From: Ignavibacteria bacterium
GTDB taxonomy: Bacteria > Bacteroidota > Ignavibacteria > Tepidaquicellales > Tepidaquicellaceae
NCBI GenBank assembly: GCA_016710985.1
Contig: JADJTX010000022.1
Span: 1 to 64,000, forward strand
Length of the DNA stretch: 64,000 nt
Reading direction: 5' to 3'
Shown: piece after piece, positions 43,438 through 53,175 of the stretch
Layout of the letters: each line of letters starts with the position of its first letter
Numbering within the stretch: position 1 is the stretch's first letter
Notes under the pieces: model-generated
The model's database searches: none
What the model saw: only the letters and a program-made list of their open reading frames with translations
Told to the model about the DNA's origin: nothing
Program-made: the position numbers and the translations under genes

Positions 43438-43782
43438 TTAACTGAATTTTTCAATAGCCGAATTCTCTTCCTTATATATCTCGAACAAAATCGGAAATCC
43501 AAGCATGTCAAAGATATTATATATCTTATCACTCATCCCGCATAGCTTGATATCTCCCGAATTTTCTCTTGCTGTTTCAATGAACGCCATAAAAACTCCT
43601 AATCCTGCGCTGCTTATATATGAGAGTTTATCGAAATTTACTATTATTCTATACTTATTTTCCGAGAGTATTTCTTCAAAACATTTTTCCAATTCAACAG
43701 AAGTATGGGCATCAAGGAATCCGTTCAGGTTTAATATTGTAATGTTATCCTTGTCCCGTTTATTAATTGAAAATTCTTCCAT
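43438..43782 (-). CDS. STAS-domain anti-sigma factor antagonist
   Basis: A 114-residue STAS protein. The phosphorylatable serine is in FDKLSYISSAGLGVFMA (the second Ser of SS is the usual site). The N-terminal strand ITILNLNGFLDAHTS and the C-terminal LCGMSDKIYNIFDMLGF fit the family over its full length. Unphosphorylated, such a protein binds the anti-sigma kinase. It is the first gene of the three-gene minus-strand module (STAS, kinase, phosphatase). The 165-bp gap to anmK holds divergent promoters. Confidence 0.92.
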   Translation of the reverse strand: MEEFSINKRDKDNITILNLNGFLDAHTSVELEKCFEEILSENKYRIIVNFDKLSYISSAGLGVFMAFIETARENSGDIKLCGMSDKIYNIFDMLGFPILFEIYKEENSAIEKFS

Positions 43783-43947
43783 TATAAGTAATTTAAGTTT
43801 TGAAGCAAAATCCTAAAAAATAATTTCAAAATAAATGGTATTATTTAAATAAATAAAAAATGTACTAAGGAAAGATACTATAGCAGAAAAACTATATCTC
43901 TTAATTCATAGATTATAATTCGTATTTAAATTATATTTGTTACGTTA

Positions 43948-45120
43948 ATGAAAAAATTTCTTTCGCTTTTAAGCAAAAAAAGCAGACTTGTTGTAGGTGT
44001 TTTATCAGGTACATCAGTGGATGCAGTAGATACAGTACTTGTGAGAATAACAGGCAGCGGGTCGGATACAATGCTTAATGTAGTTGATTTTGAATCTTTT
44101 CCAATAAGTAAAGGACTTAAGAAATTCATTTTGAAGTGCTCTGTGAATCAAAGCAGCAGTGTTGAGGATATTTGCAGGCTGAATGTTGTTCTGGGATTTT
44201 TGTTTGCAGAATCAATCAAAAAAATAATTTTCAGGAATAAACTTCAAATAAAAGATATCGATTTGATTGGTTCACACGGACAGACTATTTATCATTACCC
44301 ATTTAATCAAAAGCTCTTCTTTTACAATTCAAAATCAACCTTACAAATTGGGGATCCCTCTGTGATTGCAAATCAGACCGGCATTATTACGGTTGGGGAT
44401 TTTAGAACTGCTGATATTTCAGTAAACGGGGACGGAGCTCCTTTAGTACCTTATCTTGATTATATTTTATTTAATCATAATTCCCTGAACAGAATATTTG
44501 TAAATATTGGCGGAATTTCAAATATCACTTATCTAAAAAAATCATGCAGTCAAAATGATGTAATTGCTTTTGACACAGGACCGGGGAACATGCTGATGGA
44601 TTATTTAATGAAAAAGTTTTATAATAAAAAGTATGACAAAGACGGAAGTACAGCTTCTAAAGGTAAAGTCAGCAAAGAATTGTTTAAACAGATCTCGCTT
44701 AAAGATAAATTTTATAAAAAGAATCCGCCTAAGTCAACCGGGAGGGAATATTATTCCGGAGAATTTACTGAAAACATTCTGAAAAACTATAAGAAACTGA
44801 AGCCTGAAGATGTGGTAGCAACTTTCACCAAATATACCGCATATACCATTTATTACAACTCAAGGAAATTTAAAAATACAGATGAACTCATCATTAGCGG
44901 CGGCGGTGCAAAAAATCATACTCTTGTTAAATACATTAAGGAATATTTTAAAGATACAAAAGTAAAAGAAATGGATGAAAACGGCATTAATCCTGATAAT
45001 AAGGAAGCTGTTTTGTTTGCTGTTCTTGCCAACGAAATAATAAGCGGGAATAAAGCTAATATTCCTTCAGTGACAGGGTCTGATAAGAACGTTTTTTTAG
45101 GCAAAATTTGTTTTTCTTAA
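43948..45120 (+). CDS. anmK: anhydro-N-acetylmuramic acid kinase
   Basis: A 390-residue sugar kinase of the ASKHA fold that opens and phosphorylates anhydro-MurNAc from cell-wall recycling. It begins with the family block VVGVLSGTSVDAVDTVLVRI (phosphate loop); the active-site Asp is in VTVGDFRTADISVNGDGAPLVPYLDYILF; the adenosine site is IFVNIGGISNITYL, FDTGPGNMLMDYL and LIISGGGAKNHTLV. The order and length are normal. TATATTTG at 43932-43939 fits the -7 promoter box, giving a very short leader. It is the first of four plus-strand genes with gaps of 14-24 bp, probably one operon with SDR, epimerase and aldehyde dehydrogenase. Confidence 0.96.
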   Translation: MKKFLSLLSKKSRLVVGVLSGTSVDAVDTVLVRITGSGSDTMLNVVDFESFPISKGLKKFILKCSVNQSSSVEDICRLNVVLGFLFAESIKKIIFRNKLQIKDIDLIGSHGQTIYHYPFNQKLFFYNSKSTLQIGDPSVIANQTGIITVGDFRTADISVNGDGAPLVPYLDYILFNHNSLNRIFVNIGGISNITYLKKSCSQNDVIAFDTGPGNMLMDYLMKKFYNKKYDKDGSTASKGKVSKELFKQISLKDKFYKKNPPKSTGREYYSGEFTENILKNYKKLKPEDVVATFTKYTAYTIYYNSRKFKNTDELIISGGGAKNHTLVKYIKEYFKDTKVKEMDENGINPDNKEAVLFAVLANEIISGNKANIPSVTGSDKNVFLGKICFS

Positions 45121-45134
45121 ACTTAAAATAAAAG

Positions 45135-45863
45135 ATGAATGAACGTGTTGCTATAGTTACGGGAGGAACAGGCGCATTAGGTAGATTCATCGTGAATAAA
45201 TTTGCAGATGAAGGAATTACTGTTTACGTTCCGGCAAGAACCATTGAAGAATTCAATAAAATATTTGACTCTTCAGCGGAAAAGGAATCAGAATACTTCA
45301 GGTTAAGAAAAATTTATTGTTTCCAATGTGATGCAACTGATGAAAACTCGGTCAATGAATTTGTTGATAATGTGGTAGCTCAGGAGAATGATAAATTAGA
45401 CTTTCTTATAAATACGGTCGGCGGAATAAGTCCTTCATCAAAAGCAGCTGATCTTTCAACAGAAATTCTTGATCAGATGATTAACTTAAATTTTAAGTCA
45501 GCATTTTTTTTTACAAGGGAAGCACTAAGATCAATGAGGAAAAATAATTACGGACGGATTATTTCGCTCGGTGCAATAGCAGGATTAGAGCCTTCACCAG
45601 GAAGGTTTGCATATTCTTTTTCAAAGGCTGGTGTAATTAATCTGATAGATACAATTAGTGAAGAATTTAAAGATATGGATATAAGATGTAATACAATAAT
45701 ACCCGGGATAATTGACACTCCGGCTAACAGGGAATGGGGAAGTCCGGAAGAAATTAAAAAATGGGTAAAACCTGAGCAGATTGCTGAGATCATTTATAAT
45801 TTTGTATCGGATGAATTTTCTGAAATCAGAAGCAGTCACATTAAAGTTTACGGATCGTATTAA
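45135..45863 (+). CDS. short-chain dehydrogenase/reductase
   Basis: A 242-residue classical SDR, an NAD(P)-dependent oxidoreductase. It has the cofactor loop VTGGTGALGRFI, the DAT motif region (QCDATDENSV), the NTVGG structural motif and the catalytic set S in LGAIAGLEPS with YSFSKAG (Y-x3-K). It lies 14 bp after anmK and 22 bp before the epimerase gene, so it is probably part of the same operon. The substrate is unknown; the DAT/PG block (IPGIIDTPANREWG) fits enoyl- or ketoacyl-reductase-like and sugar-type members alike. Confidence 0.9.
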   Translation: MNERVAIVTGGTGALGRFIVNKFADEGITVYVPARTIEEFNKIFDSSAEKESEYFRLRKIYCFQCDATDENSVNEFVDNVVAQENDKLDFLINTVGGISPSSKAADLSTEILDQMINLNFKSAFFFTREALRSMRKNNYGRIISLGAIAGLEPSPGRFAYSFSKAGVINLIDTISEEFKDMDIRCNTIIPGIIDTPANREWGSPEEIKKWVKPEQIAEIIYNFVSDEFSEIRSSHIKVYGSY

Positions 45864-45885
45864 AAAATAAATCTAAAAAAATAAA

Positions 45886-46929
45886 ATGAAAGTAGTAGTT
45901 ACCGGAGGAGCCGGGTTTTTAGGCTATCATATATCACAAAAAATAGATCAGATCACTAATTTCAATGAATGTGTTTTCTTTGATATAGCAAAATTTGAAA
46001 CAGGTGAATATGACAAAAACATACAATGTATCTACGGTGATGTCAGGGATAAAAAGCAGATGGATGAGATGATGAAAGGCGCTGATATAGTGATACATTG
46101 TGCCGCAGCTTTACCTTTATGGAAAAAAGAAGATATTTATGAGACCAATATTGACGGAGCGAGAAATGTACTGGAAAGCTCATTAAAGAATAATGTTAAC
46201 AGAGTCATACATATTTCCTCAACAGCAGTTTACGGAGTTCCTGATGTTCATCCTTTGTATGAAACTCATCCAAGACACGGAGTCGGACCTTACGGAGAAA
46301 GCAAAGTGCAGGCTGAAGAAATTTGTGAAGAATATAGAAAAAAAGGATTGGCAGTCTGCATATTAAGACCTAAGAGTTTTATCGGTACAGCTAGACTGGG
46401 TGTATTTCAAATATTGTATGACTGGGTAGAATCCGGAGTAAAAATTCCCATTATAGGAAACGGAAAAAACCGGTATCAGCTGTTTGAGGTAGAAGATCTT
46501 GTTGATGCAATTCTGCTTGCATCTACTTTGCCATTGGAAAAAATCAATGATACATTCAATGTCGGTGCAAAGGAATTTAAAACGGTAAATGAAGATGTTG
46601 GTGCAATGTGTGAATATGCAGGTACCGGAGCAAGGGTAATGTCAACTCCCGCAAGCATAGTAAAACCAATGCTCAGATTTTTTGAAATACTGAATGTTTC
46701 GCCTCTGTACAAATGGATATACGGGACAGCAGATACAGATTCATATGTATCAATAGAAAAAGCACAGACACAACTCGGATGGAATCCCAAATATTCCAAT
46801 TCCCAGGCATTAATAAGATCTTACCAATGGTATCTTGATAATAAACATACTATTCAGCAGGGAACCGGTGTTACACACAGAATTGCATGGAAACAGGGCA
46901 TTCTGTCTTTTTTTAAAAAGTTTTTATAA
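45886..46929 (+). CDS. NAD-dependent epimerase/dehydratase family protein
   Basis: A 347-residue extended SDR. The Rossmann start is VTGGAGFLGYHI; the catalytic block is VYGVPDVHPLYETHPRHGVGPYGESKVQAEEIC (Y-x3-K in YGESK). The middle VCILRPKSFIGTARLGVFQIL and the end GWNPKYSNSQALIRSYQWY fit the family. It shares the operon with anmK, the SDR and the aldehyde dehydrogenase (gaps 14, 22 and 24 bp). The substrate may be a sugar nucleotide or a lipid-linked compound; the sequence does not decide. Confidence 0.9.
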   Translation: MKVVVTGGAGFLGYHISQKIDQITNFNECVFFDIAKFETGEYDKNIQCIYGDVRDKKQMDEMMKGADIVIHCAAALPLWKKEDIYETNIDGARNVLESSLKNNVNRVIHISSTAVYGVPDVHPLYETHPRHGVGPYGESKVQAEEICEEYRKKGLAVCILRPKSFIGTARLGVFQILYDWVESGVKIPIIGNGKNRYQLFEVEDLVDAILLASTLPLEKINDTFNVGAKEFKTVNEDVGAMCEYAGTGARVMSTPASIVKPMLRFFEILNVSPLYKWIYGTADTDSYVSIEKAQTQLGWNPKYSNSQALIRSYQWYLDNKHTIQQGTGVTHRIAWKQGILSFFKKFL

Positions 46930-46953
46930 AAACAATTTTTATAATAAAACAAT

Positions 46954-48319
46954 ATGAGAAAATTTATTTTAGACATTAATCCTGCGACCGGTGAAGTAAT
47001 CGAAAAGATAAAATGTTCATCACCCGGTGAAGTGGCATCCGGTGTTAAACTGGCACGCAAGGCTTTTAAGATATGGAGCAAGACGCCCTTGAAGAAAAGA
47101 ATTGCATTGTTTAAGAATATTGCGAGGGATCTTCATAAGGAAAAGAAATCCATTGGCATGCTGATTACAAAAGAGATGGGCAAGATATATAAATCTGCAG
47201 TGGGGGAATGTGAAGGTACTGCTTATGCAATAGAAGAAAACATAAAAATGGCTGAAAAAGCCGCTGAGACTGAGATCCATAAAGAGGATACTCTTATCAC
47301 TGAACTCCATAGAATTCCTCTTGGTGCAGTTGCTGTCATAACACCATGGAATTTTCCTGTAGGCATGCCGGAGTCTTTATTATCACCGGCAATATTAATG
47401 GGAAATACGGTCGTGTTCAAACCTTCTGAAAATACACCTTTAACAGGAAAAGCCATTTATGAAATTTACAACAGATATCTGCCAAAGGGTGTTATTAATT
47501 TATTACAGGGAGCTGAGGAAGTTGGTGAGATGGTAATAAACTCTGACATAGACATGGTAGCATTTGTCGGCTCACAGGAAGTAGGGAAAAAATCATGGAA
47601 GTTTGTTCTAAGAAACTGAACCGGCTTGTTCTTGAGCTGGGAGGAAAGGACCCGATGATAATTTTAAGGGATGCAGATTTGAAAAAGCGGTTCCTTATGC
47701 AGTACATGGTTCATTAAGAAATTCCGGGCAGGTATGTGTATCAGTAGAAAGAATTTATGTAGAAGATAAAATTGCAAATGAATTTGAAAAGTTAGTTTTA
47801 GCTGAAGTAAAGAAATACCGTGTGGGAAGCGGCTTTGAAGATGTAGACATGGGACCAATGGTAAGCGAGGCACAGAGAAATCATGTAATGGGTCAGATTG
47901 ATGAAGCGAAAAGAAAAGGAGCAAAGGTTTTGTACGGTGGTGAAAAAATTAACAGGGATGGATTTTTTATTGAACCAACTGTGATAACAAATTTATCGGA
48001 GAAGCATGATATAATGGTAACAGAGACTTTCGGACCGGTAATTTGCATTCAAAAAGTTAAGAATGCTGAAGAAGCTTTAGAGAAAGCGAACAATTCTACC
48101 TTTGGTCTGGGTGCAACGATATGGACTAAGAATTTTGAAAAGGGTAAACAACTGGCTCAAAGAATTGAATCTGGAATGATAGGAGTAAATCAGGGAATAG
48201 GCGGAGTTTCAGGAACACCTTGGGTTGGTATAAAACAGAGCGGATTCGGTTACCTCGGTTCGATTGATGGCATGAGGCAATTTACTGTTCCTAAGAAAAT
48301 TTCCTACAGAAATAAATAG
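46954..48319 (+). pseudogene. aldehyde dehydrogenase, two frameshifts
   Basis: An NAD(P)-dependent aldehyde dehydrogenase of about 455 residues in three frames. The first frame (46954-47619) runs from the N-terminus (NPATGEVIEKIKCSSPGEVA) to VAFVGSQEVGKK. A shift in the run of A at 47587-47592 gives IMEVCSKKLNRL and LELGGKDPMII (with the catalytic Glu); a second shift at 47682-47686 gives VPYAVHGSLRNSGQVCVSVERI (with the catalytic Cys) through to TVPKKISYRNK at 48319. All catalytic parts are present if the shifts are mended. Both shifts are in A-runs, so they may be sequencing errors. It is the last gene of the anmK operon. The family type is close to succinate-semialdehyde/lactaldehyde-type ALDH. 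Confidence 0.8.
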
Positions 48320-48354
48320 TTTACAAAATTAATGTGACAGGGATCTTCCGTTTT

Positions 48355-48932
48355 TTATGAATCAAGTATTGCCTCGGCTATAGTGGTCGAGGCATTTATA
48401 TCTAAGCTATTTTGAGAGTTAAATATAGTTTTCAGGTCATCCCATTTTTTACCGATCTTAGTCTGATGAGGAATCAAATCGTTGTCGGTAATCTCCTCCC
48501 CGTCACTGAAATTTAGTTCGCACGCAAACAATTTCCCCGGATTTTTGTAATCATAAACCGGCGGACCAAACCTTCTGCAGATAACAGGTCTTGCTTCATA
48601 TATCATGCAGGCACCATTTTCATTAAGGGCAGGGCACGGCAGTTTTGGCTCGGAAAAAAAATCTTCTGTCTTTAAATCACCTGATGTTGTTTTCCTTAAA
48701 TAATCTTCAGCCTTTTTCTTAAGTGAATTCTTGAATTCAGTATTGACATTACCTAAATGATTGCTGATTCCATAAGCATCAAACTGTGTTATCCGGAATA
48801 TCTGTGAGCAACATTGTGAACAACCTTTCCTGCAATTGATCTTGTCTCCGTATTTATCAACATTCCTGTCAAATTCTTTTGTATAAGATCTGTCAGATCA
48901 ATATATTTTTTTGCTAATGTTAAAATATTCAA
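48355..48932 (-). pseudogene. YkgJ-family cysteine cluster protein, frameshifted
   Basis: A protein of about 190 residues of the YkgJ family, whose cysteines are thought to bind an Fe-S or zinc centre. The larger piece reads INCRKGCSQCCSQIFRIT (first Cys group), then LPCPALNENGACMIYEARPVICRRFG (second group), the usual pattern. The N-terminal part (NILTLAKKYIDLTDLIQK, start TTG 48932) is in another frame; a missing base at about 48876-48884 (AAAAGAA) joins the two. The C-terminal part runs to TIAEAILDS. It converges with the ALDH operon with a 35-bp gap. The role is unknown. Confidence 0.7.
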
Positions 48933-49021
48933 AATAAATTTCGATTCAGATGAAAGAAAATAAAAAATGTCAGGAGTATTATAAACACAATACAGCAGTC
49001 ACGAAGAAGTTAAATTAAAAA

Positions 49022-51334
49022 CTAAAACTGAAACGGGATTGTGAATTTTAAATTATAACTTCTTCCCGGAGCCATTGCATAATACCGGTAACGGCTCAGA
49101 TGATCTGTATATTTCAAATTTCCAAGATTGGAAACAGAAAAATCAACCGAGGCAATTGCCCTGGATAAAACGAAATCAAATCCTAATCCGGTTCCGAGCA
49201 GAGTATATCCTTCAGAAGATCCTTCTAAAGGATCTACATCATTTTGAGCTGATACAATTTTTGTTGAAAAATTAATATAAGGATTATAAAGTGATCCGAA
49301 GTTGTTTTTCTGAAATTTTACAGTAATTATATTTTTCGCAGGCGGAGTGAAGGGTAAGGAATTCTGTGTCTCCTCATTTTTTGTTCTGACATAATCTCCC
49401 GTAAATGAAAGAACAGTCCACTCAAAAGGCTGGACCTGTATATTATATTCATATCCGGTAAAACTACTGGATGCCTGTCTGATATCATAAATGGGCAAAC
49501 CGCTTGCTGAATCTGTTTCTCCGGTTGGTGAAGGGTAAATAAAATTATTTACCTGATTTCTGTAAAATGACAATTCAGCGCTTACATATTTTGTTCGGAT
49601 TCTTGTCCCTAAATCAAAATTAACTGAACGTTCCGGATCCGGGTTTAATGCAGGATCCTGAACGATAAGACCAATATCGTATCTTCCTGTTCCTTCATGC
49701 ACACCGTCAGCATATAAATCAAATTCTGAAGGAGGTCTCCATCCGCTTCCTAAGTTAGTGAAAATATCTACATCCTCGTTAGGTTTATAAACAAATCCGG
49801 CTGAGCCTGAAAAGGAATTAAAGTTAAGATGGTTTGGCGAAATTACAGTTACCGGTTTGCCTTCTTCATCAGTTTCAAAAACTGTTTCTTTTATATATTC
49901 ATTTTTGGTATCAAATCTCCCTCCCAGAGAAATAGAATAAAACTTTCTGTCCATTTTTTCCATTAAATAAACTCCAAAATTATTTGAGTTATAATTAGGG
50001 ATTAATTTCTCTTCTCCGGTAGATTGATTAGTTTGAGTTTCAAATGATAAACCGACTGCACCATTTATTACTTTAGTTAAGCTATGATCAAGCTTTATAT
50101 CAGCAATAAAAGATTTTAAAAATAAGTTTAGAGACCGAACATCATTTTCTTTGTCTTCAATACTTTCATATTCTATTCTGCTTTGTGTTTCATATGACAA
50201 TACAGGTTCAAGCTGAATATTTTTATTAATGTAAAGTGTACTTGTTGCTTCGAAATGATTTGTCAGAATATTTTGATTTGGAGTTGCATTGGGATCTTCT
50301 GACGGATCATCATGTAATTGTAATTCCCTGTTAAAATTTTGGTATTGGGCATTTATTATTCCGAATTTTCCTTTGAAACCAAATTCTGCCCCTGCTTCAA
50401 ATTCTATATTATCACTGTTAAATAATTCACCGCCTGTTAAAGTGGCAATACCTTCAGGGGTATTTACCATAAGTTCACCTTCAGGTGTTTTGATGTTTCC
50501 TCCTTTTCTGTAGCCGGCAAAGCCTTTTATGCCAAAACTCCTTGTACCTAATCCTAACATCAAATTACCGGCTCCCTCACTGTTCATTGAATATCCGTTC
50601 AGATCAATATTACCATATGTGATCGGGTTTTTCTTTGAAGAAAATTGGAGGGGTTTTGAAATAATGTTTATAACTCCGCCTATACCATCTGCTCCGTACA
50701 TCAGACTTGCAGGACCTCTTAAGATTTCAATACGGTCTAGATCGAACAAACTGATTTCCGGTGCGTGCTCATCACCCCATTGCTGAGATTCATGTTTCAC
50801 TCCATTCTTAACAACTAATACACTTTGAGATGTTAGTCCCCTGATTACCGGTTTTCCAATAGAATTGCCGGTTGATAAATTATTGATTCCAGGGATATTC
50901 TGAATTGTCGAGGCAATGTTTTCACCTCTGATTCTGCTCAGGATTCTTGCAGAAATTGAAGTTACAGAAAAAGTTGAATTTGAAATATCAATGGGAGTAA
51001 AAGATCCAGTAACGTCTATTGTAGGAGTTTCAATCAAACTCTTTTTAAGCATAATGTCTAAAGCTAAATCATTTGCAGTTAAATTTATCTTCATCGATTT
51101 ATTTAAAAATCCGTCATGTGTAATTGTAATATGATATTCTCCATATGGAATTGATCTGAAATTAAATCTTCCTTCACTGTCACTTACGATTAAAATTGAT
51201 AATTCCTGTAATGTAAGGTTTGCGTATAAAACCGGTACATCTTCTTCTGAAGTAATTTTACCGGAAATGTTTGAAGTTTGTGAAAAGATAACTCCGGATG
51301 TCAAAGTTAAAAACAAGATCAAATAAAATTTCAT
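49022..51334 (-). CDS. TonB-dependent outer-membrane receptor with carboxypeptidase-regulatory-like domain
   Basis: A 770-residue outer-membrane receptor. After a signal peptide (1-18), residues 20-100 are a CarboxypepD_reg-like beta domain (SGKITSEEDVPVLYANLTLQEL). The plug domain follows (PGINNLSTGNSIGKPVIRGL, DRIEILRGPASLMYGADGIGGVINI), then the 22-strand barrel ending NLKFTIPFQF. The plug segment with QQWGDEHAPE resembles zinc/heme-type receptors (ZnuD-like). It follows the MerC gene on the same strand (33-bp gap), behind the Fur/Zur-like palindrome at 51815, so metal uptake, perhaps zinc, is the best inference. Substrate not shown by sequence. Confidence 0.88.
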   Translation of the reverse strand: MKFYLILFLTLTSGVIFSQTSNISGKITSEEDVPVLYANLTLQELSILIVSDSEGRFNFRSIPYGEYHITITHDGFLNKSMKINLTANDLALDIMLKKSLIETPTIDVTGSFTPIDISNSTFSVTSISARILSRIRGENIASTIQNIPGINNLSTGNSIGKPVIRGLTSQSVLVVKNGVKHESQQWGDEHAPEISLFDLDRIEILRGPASLMYGADGIGGVINIISKPLQFSSKKNPITYGNIDLNGYSMNSEGAGNLMLGLGTRSFGIKGFAGYRKGGNIKTPEGELMVNTPEGIATLTGGELFNSDNIEFEAGAEFGFKGKFGIINAQYQNFNRELQLHDDPSEDPNATPNQNILTNHFEATSTLYINKNIQLEPVLSYETQSRIEYESIEDKENDVRSLNLFLKSFIADIKLDHSLTKVINGAVGLSFETQTNQSTGEEKLIPNYNSNNFGVYLMEKMDRKFYSISLGGRFDTKNEYIKETVFETDEEGKPVTVISPNHLNFNSFSGSAGFVYKPNEDVDIFTNLGSGWRPPSEFDLYADGVHEGTGRYDIGLIVQDPALNPDPERSVNFDLGTRIRTKYVSAELSFYRNQVNNFIYPSPTGETDSASGLPIYDIRQASSSFTGYEYNIQVQPFEWTVLSFTGDYVRTKNEETQNSLPFTPPAKNIITVKFQKNNFGSLYNPYINFSTKIVSAQNDVDPLEGSSEGYTLLGTGLGFDFVLSRAIASVDFSVSNLGNLKYTDHLSRYRYYAMAPGRSYNLKFTIPFQF

Positions 51335-51367
51335 AATGGTATATTTAGTTTCTTGTAAATAGCCATA

Positions 51368-51805
51368 TTAACAACTGCAGATTTTTGTTTTAAAGCTCTT
51401 TGATAATTTTCTGTTTAGGAAATGTCCAAGAGCAATGAGGAAAGCCCCGACAGGTGTAATTATTAAAAAAATAATTTCATCACTGTGGATTTCGGTATGG
51501 CTGTGGTCCTTTATGAAATAGTGACCCGTGAGAATTATCGCCAGCCCAATTATAAAAATTAAAAATGGATACAGCTTTTTGTGATGATTAAAGTATCCGT
51601 GTCTGAATGTGTAAATACCGATGAATACACTTGTTGTGATAAAAAATATTTCAACAAAGGGATTTGCAATAAACTGAAATCCATACATTGAGAGGAAAAT
51701 GAAAATGAACGGCATTGCTGCACAGTGAATAGCGCACAATGTGGAAGCAATAAATCCTATCGAATCTAGTTTAAGCGCAAGATTATGTTTAAAAGATTTT
51801 ATCAT
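51368..51805 (-). CDS. MerC-domain inner-membrane protein
   Basis: A 145-residue membrane protein with four helices. The first (10-35) carries STLCAIHCAAMPF, the CxxxC pair in the first helix of MerC proteins; the others are at about 36-55, 70-92 and 108-130. A His-rich loop (HYFIKDHSHTEIHSDE) and a final CSC may also bind metal. MerC moves mercury in mercury-resistance operons, but in Bacteroidota such proteins often lie next to Zur/zinc-receptor genes. Here it is the first gene before the TonB receptor and 10 bp from the palindrome at 51815, so a part in zinc or other metal handling is likely. Confidence 0.85.
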   Translation of the reverse strand: MIKSFKHNLALKLDSIGFIASTLCAIHCAAMPFIFIFLSMYGFQFIANPFVEIFFITTSVFIGIYTFRHGYFNHHKKLYPFLIFIIGLAIILTGHYFIKDHSHTEIHSDEIIFLIITPVGAFLIALGHFLNRKLSKSFKTKICSC

Positions 51806-51814
51806 AGTTTGTAA

Positions 51815-51831
51815 TTGCGAATCATTTGCAA
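51815..51831 (-). promoter_or_regulatory. Fur/Zur-like operator palindrome
   Basis: TTGCGAATCATTTGCAA is a 17-bp palindrome around a central C with one mismatched pair. Its core TGCGAAT-C-ATTTGCA has the 7-1-7 layout of Fur-family sites. It lies 10 bases before the merC start codon, where a repressor would block transcription or the early leader of the merC/TonB-receptor pair. Confidence 0.5.
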
Positions 51832-51991
51832 ATTAATAATTTAAAAAACATTTTGCAACCCAATATGACTGACTTTAAATTTCTATAAAATGTTAAGTGA
51901 ATTGAAGAAGAACAAAAAGATAAAAGAAGATTTCACTTAAGAAAAAATTTTAATCACCTGAAACCTTAATTGATTATATTAGGTTTTGCTA

Positions 51992-52080
51992 ATGTCCGGA
52001 GCCATCCGGAAATTGTTCTTTCATATTTGTTCTTCCTTTAATTAGACCCTGTGAGCGTTTTACTTACAGGGTTTTTTTTT
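51992..52080 (+). ncRNA. candidate small RNA (copy 2)
   Basis: Same organisation as 2392-2474, here on the plus strand. A -7-like box TAGGTTTT (51980-51987) precedes a hairpin TCCGG-AGCCAT-CCGGA (51995-52010), then the conserved linker TGTTCTTTCATATTTGTTC plus TTCCTTTA (52014-52040), and a terminator ACCCTGT/ACAGGGT (52046-52072) with nine T. Both hairpins differ in sequence from copy 1 while the linker is almost identical, so structure and linker are what is conserved. No plus-strand gene precedes it, so the terminator belongs to an RNA that starts here. The reverse strand could encode a short peptide (MKEQFPDGSGH) behind a ribosome-site-like AAGGAAG. Confidence 0.5.
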
Positions 52081-52122
52081 GAATATTTTAAACCCAAATT
52101 TTTCATTAGAAAATTTATTATA

Positions 52123-52265
52123 TCACCAAGACACGAAGACACAAGGTTCCAGAAGAAAATTGAATTGTAAAGGAAAATTCTTAGTGATCCTTATCTGCCC
52201 GATATTTACTTAAACTAACAATATACTTACAGGCGGCCTTAAATACTTTGCGTGATTGGCGGTTA
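52123..52265. repeat. diverged CACAGAG-class palindrome (CACGAAG/CACAAGG)
   Basis: The left arm reads TCACCAAGACACGAAGACAC and the right arm TACTTTGCGTGATTGGCGG, about 100 bases later. It is the same style as the other accessory palindromes but with a different unit. The remaining gap (51832-52334) also contains the RNA above and nothing else seen. Confidence 0.45.
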
Positions 52266-52334
52266 AAAGATTTTAAAATTCCTGTTTAACAATCTGCGTT
52301 AAATTAATTGCGAAATAATGAAGCAGATAAATCT

Positions 52335-52718
52335 TCATGCTTCCAAAGCCCTAGTAATTGCAAGAATTAAAGAAAATAGTAAGTATGAGATAATTAAAAA
52401 TAGATTTATAACCAATGAAAACAATAAAACTAAACGAATATAGGAATAATTCTCAATTTTAATCCCATTAAGAATAAATCCAAGAATTCTTAAGATTATT
52501 AAAAGCAATACAGCAGCAAAAAATACAGTAGGAATGAAGGAAAAGAGGACAAATATTACCGGAGACGCTTCATTTTTATTGAAAATCATTTCAATTAGAA
52601 TTACGGAAATCAGAAAACCGGAAAACAGGTTAAATCCTGCTATAAGTATTCCTGTTATTATGCTCACAATGGTTCTTAAATTATCCTCATAAATAAAATA
52701 CTTTTTTATCATATACAA
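52335..52718 (-). CDS. small hydrophobic membrane protein
   Basis: A 127-residue protein, three membrane helices: 16-44 (IVSIITGILIAGFNLFSGFLISVILI), 50-85 (VIFVLFSFIPTVFFAAVLLLIILRILGFIL) and 95-120 (LVLLFSLVINLFLIISYLLFSLI). No family or conserved charged residue that would hint at transport is seen. The N-terminus is short and charged (KKYFIYEDNLR). It stands alone between the accessory region and the acylase gene. I cannot name a function. Confidence 0.5.
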   Translation of the reverse strand: MYMIKKYFIYEDNLRTIVSIITGILIAGFNLFSGFLISVILIEMIFNKNEASPVIFVLFSFIPTVFFAAVLLLIILRILGFILNGIKIENYSYIRLVLLFSLVINLFLIISYLLFSLILAITRALEA

Positions 52719-53175
52719 ATTAATTTAAATGAAAATATGCAAACCGAAAGGAATCAGCAATTGCAATACTTAGATTATCTTATCACTCTTTCTTCCAAAT
52801 AAATATACAGGTTAATGAAATCATTTAAATTAATAATTGACAATCGTATTAATAATCAGTATTTTTGGCTACATTTTACTCAATAATTGTCAATTAAACT
52901 TATAAAAGCTTTTTAGAAGAATTAATTTTCATGAAGTAAGAATGTGGGGTTATTTTCTGAATAAAACCTCAAGAATTTAATAAAAAATAGAACATATTCC
53001 CTTTTAAGTAAAGTTACAGCATTACTTCCAGGACAGGTCTGCTTTCAAAATTTTTCGGATAATTTTACGAAAATCAAACTCTAAAGCATTAGGGTATACA
53101 TATTTAAGTATGATAAGATATCGACTTTTAAAAAATCAATTGATTTATTATAATTTTAGTTTGTAAATTATACGG
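52719..53175. other. AT-rich region without a gene
   Basis: No frame, hairpin or repeat that I can support. It must contain the start region of the acylase gene at 53176. No ribosome site stands out before it, as is usual in this group. Confidence 0.5.

Noticed and set aside
51368..51805. Mercury-resistance operon
   Set aside because: No merA, merT, merP or merR is seen, and the neighbour is a TonB receptor.
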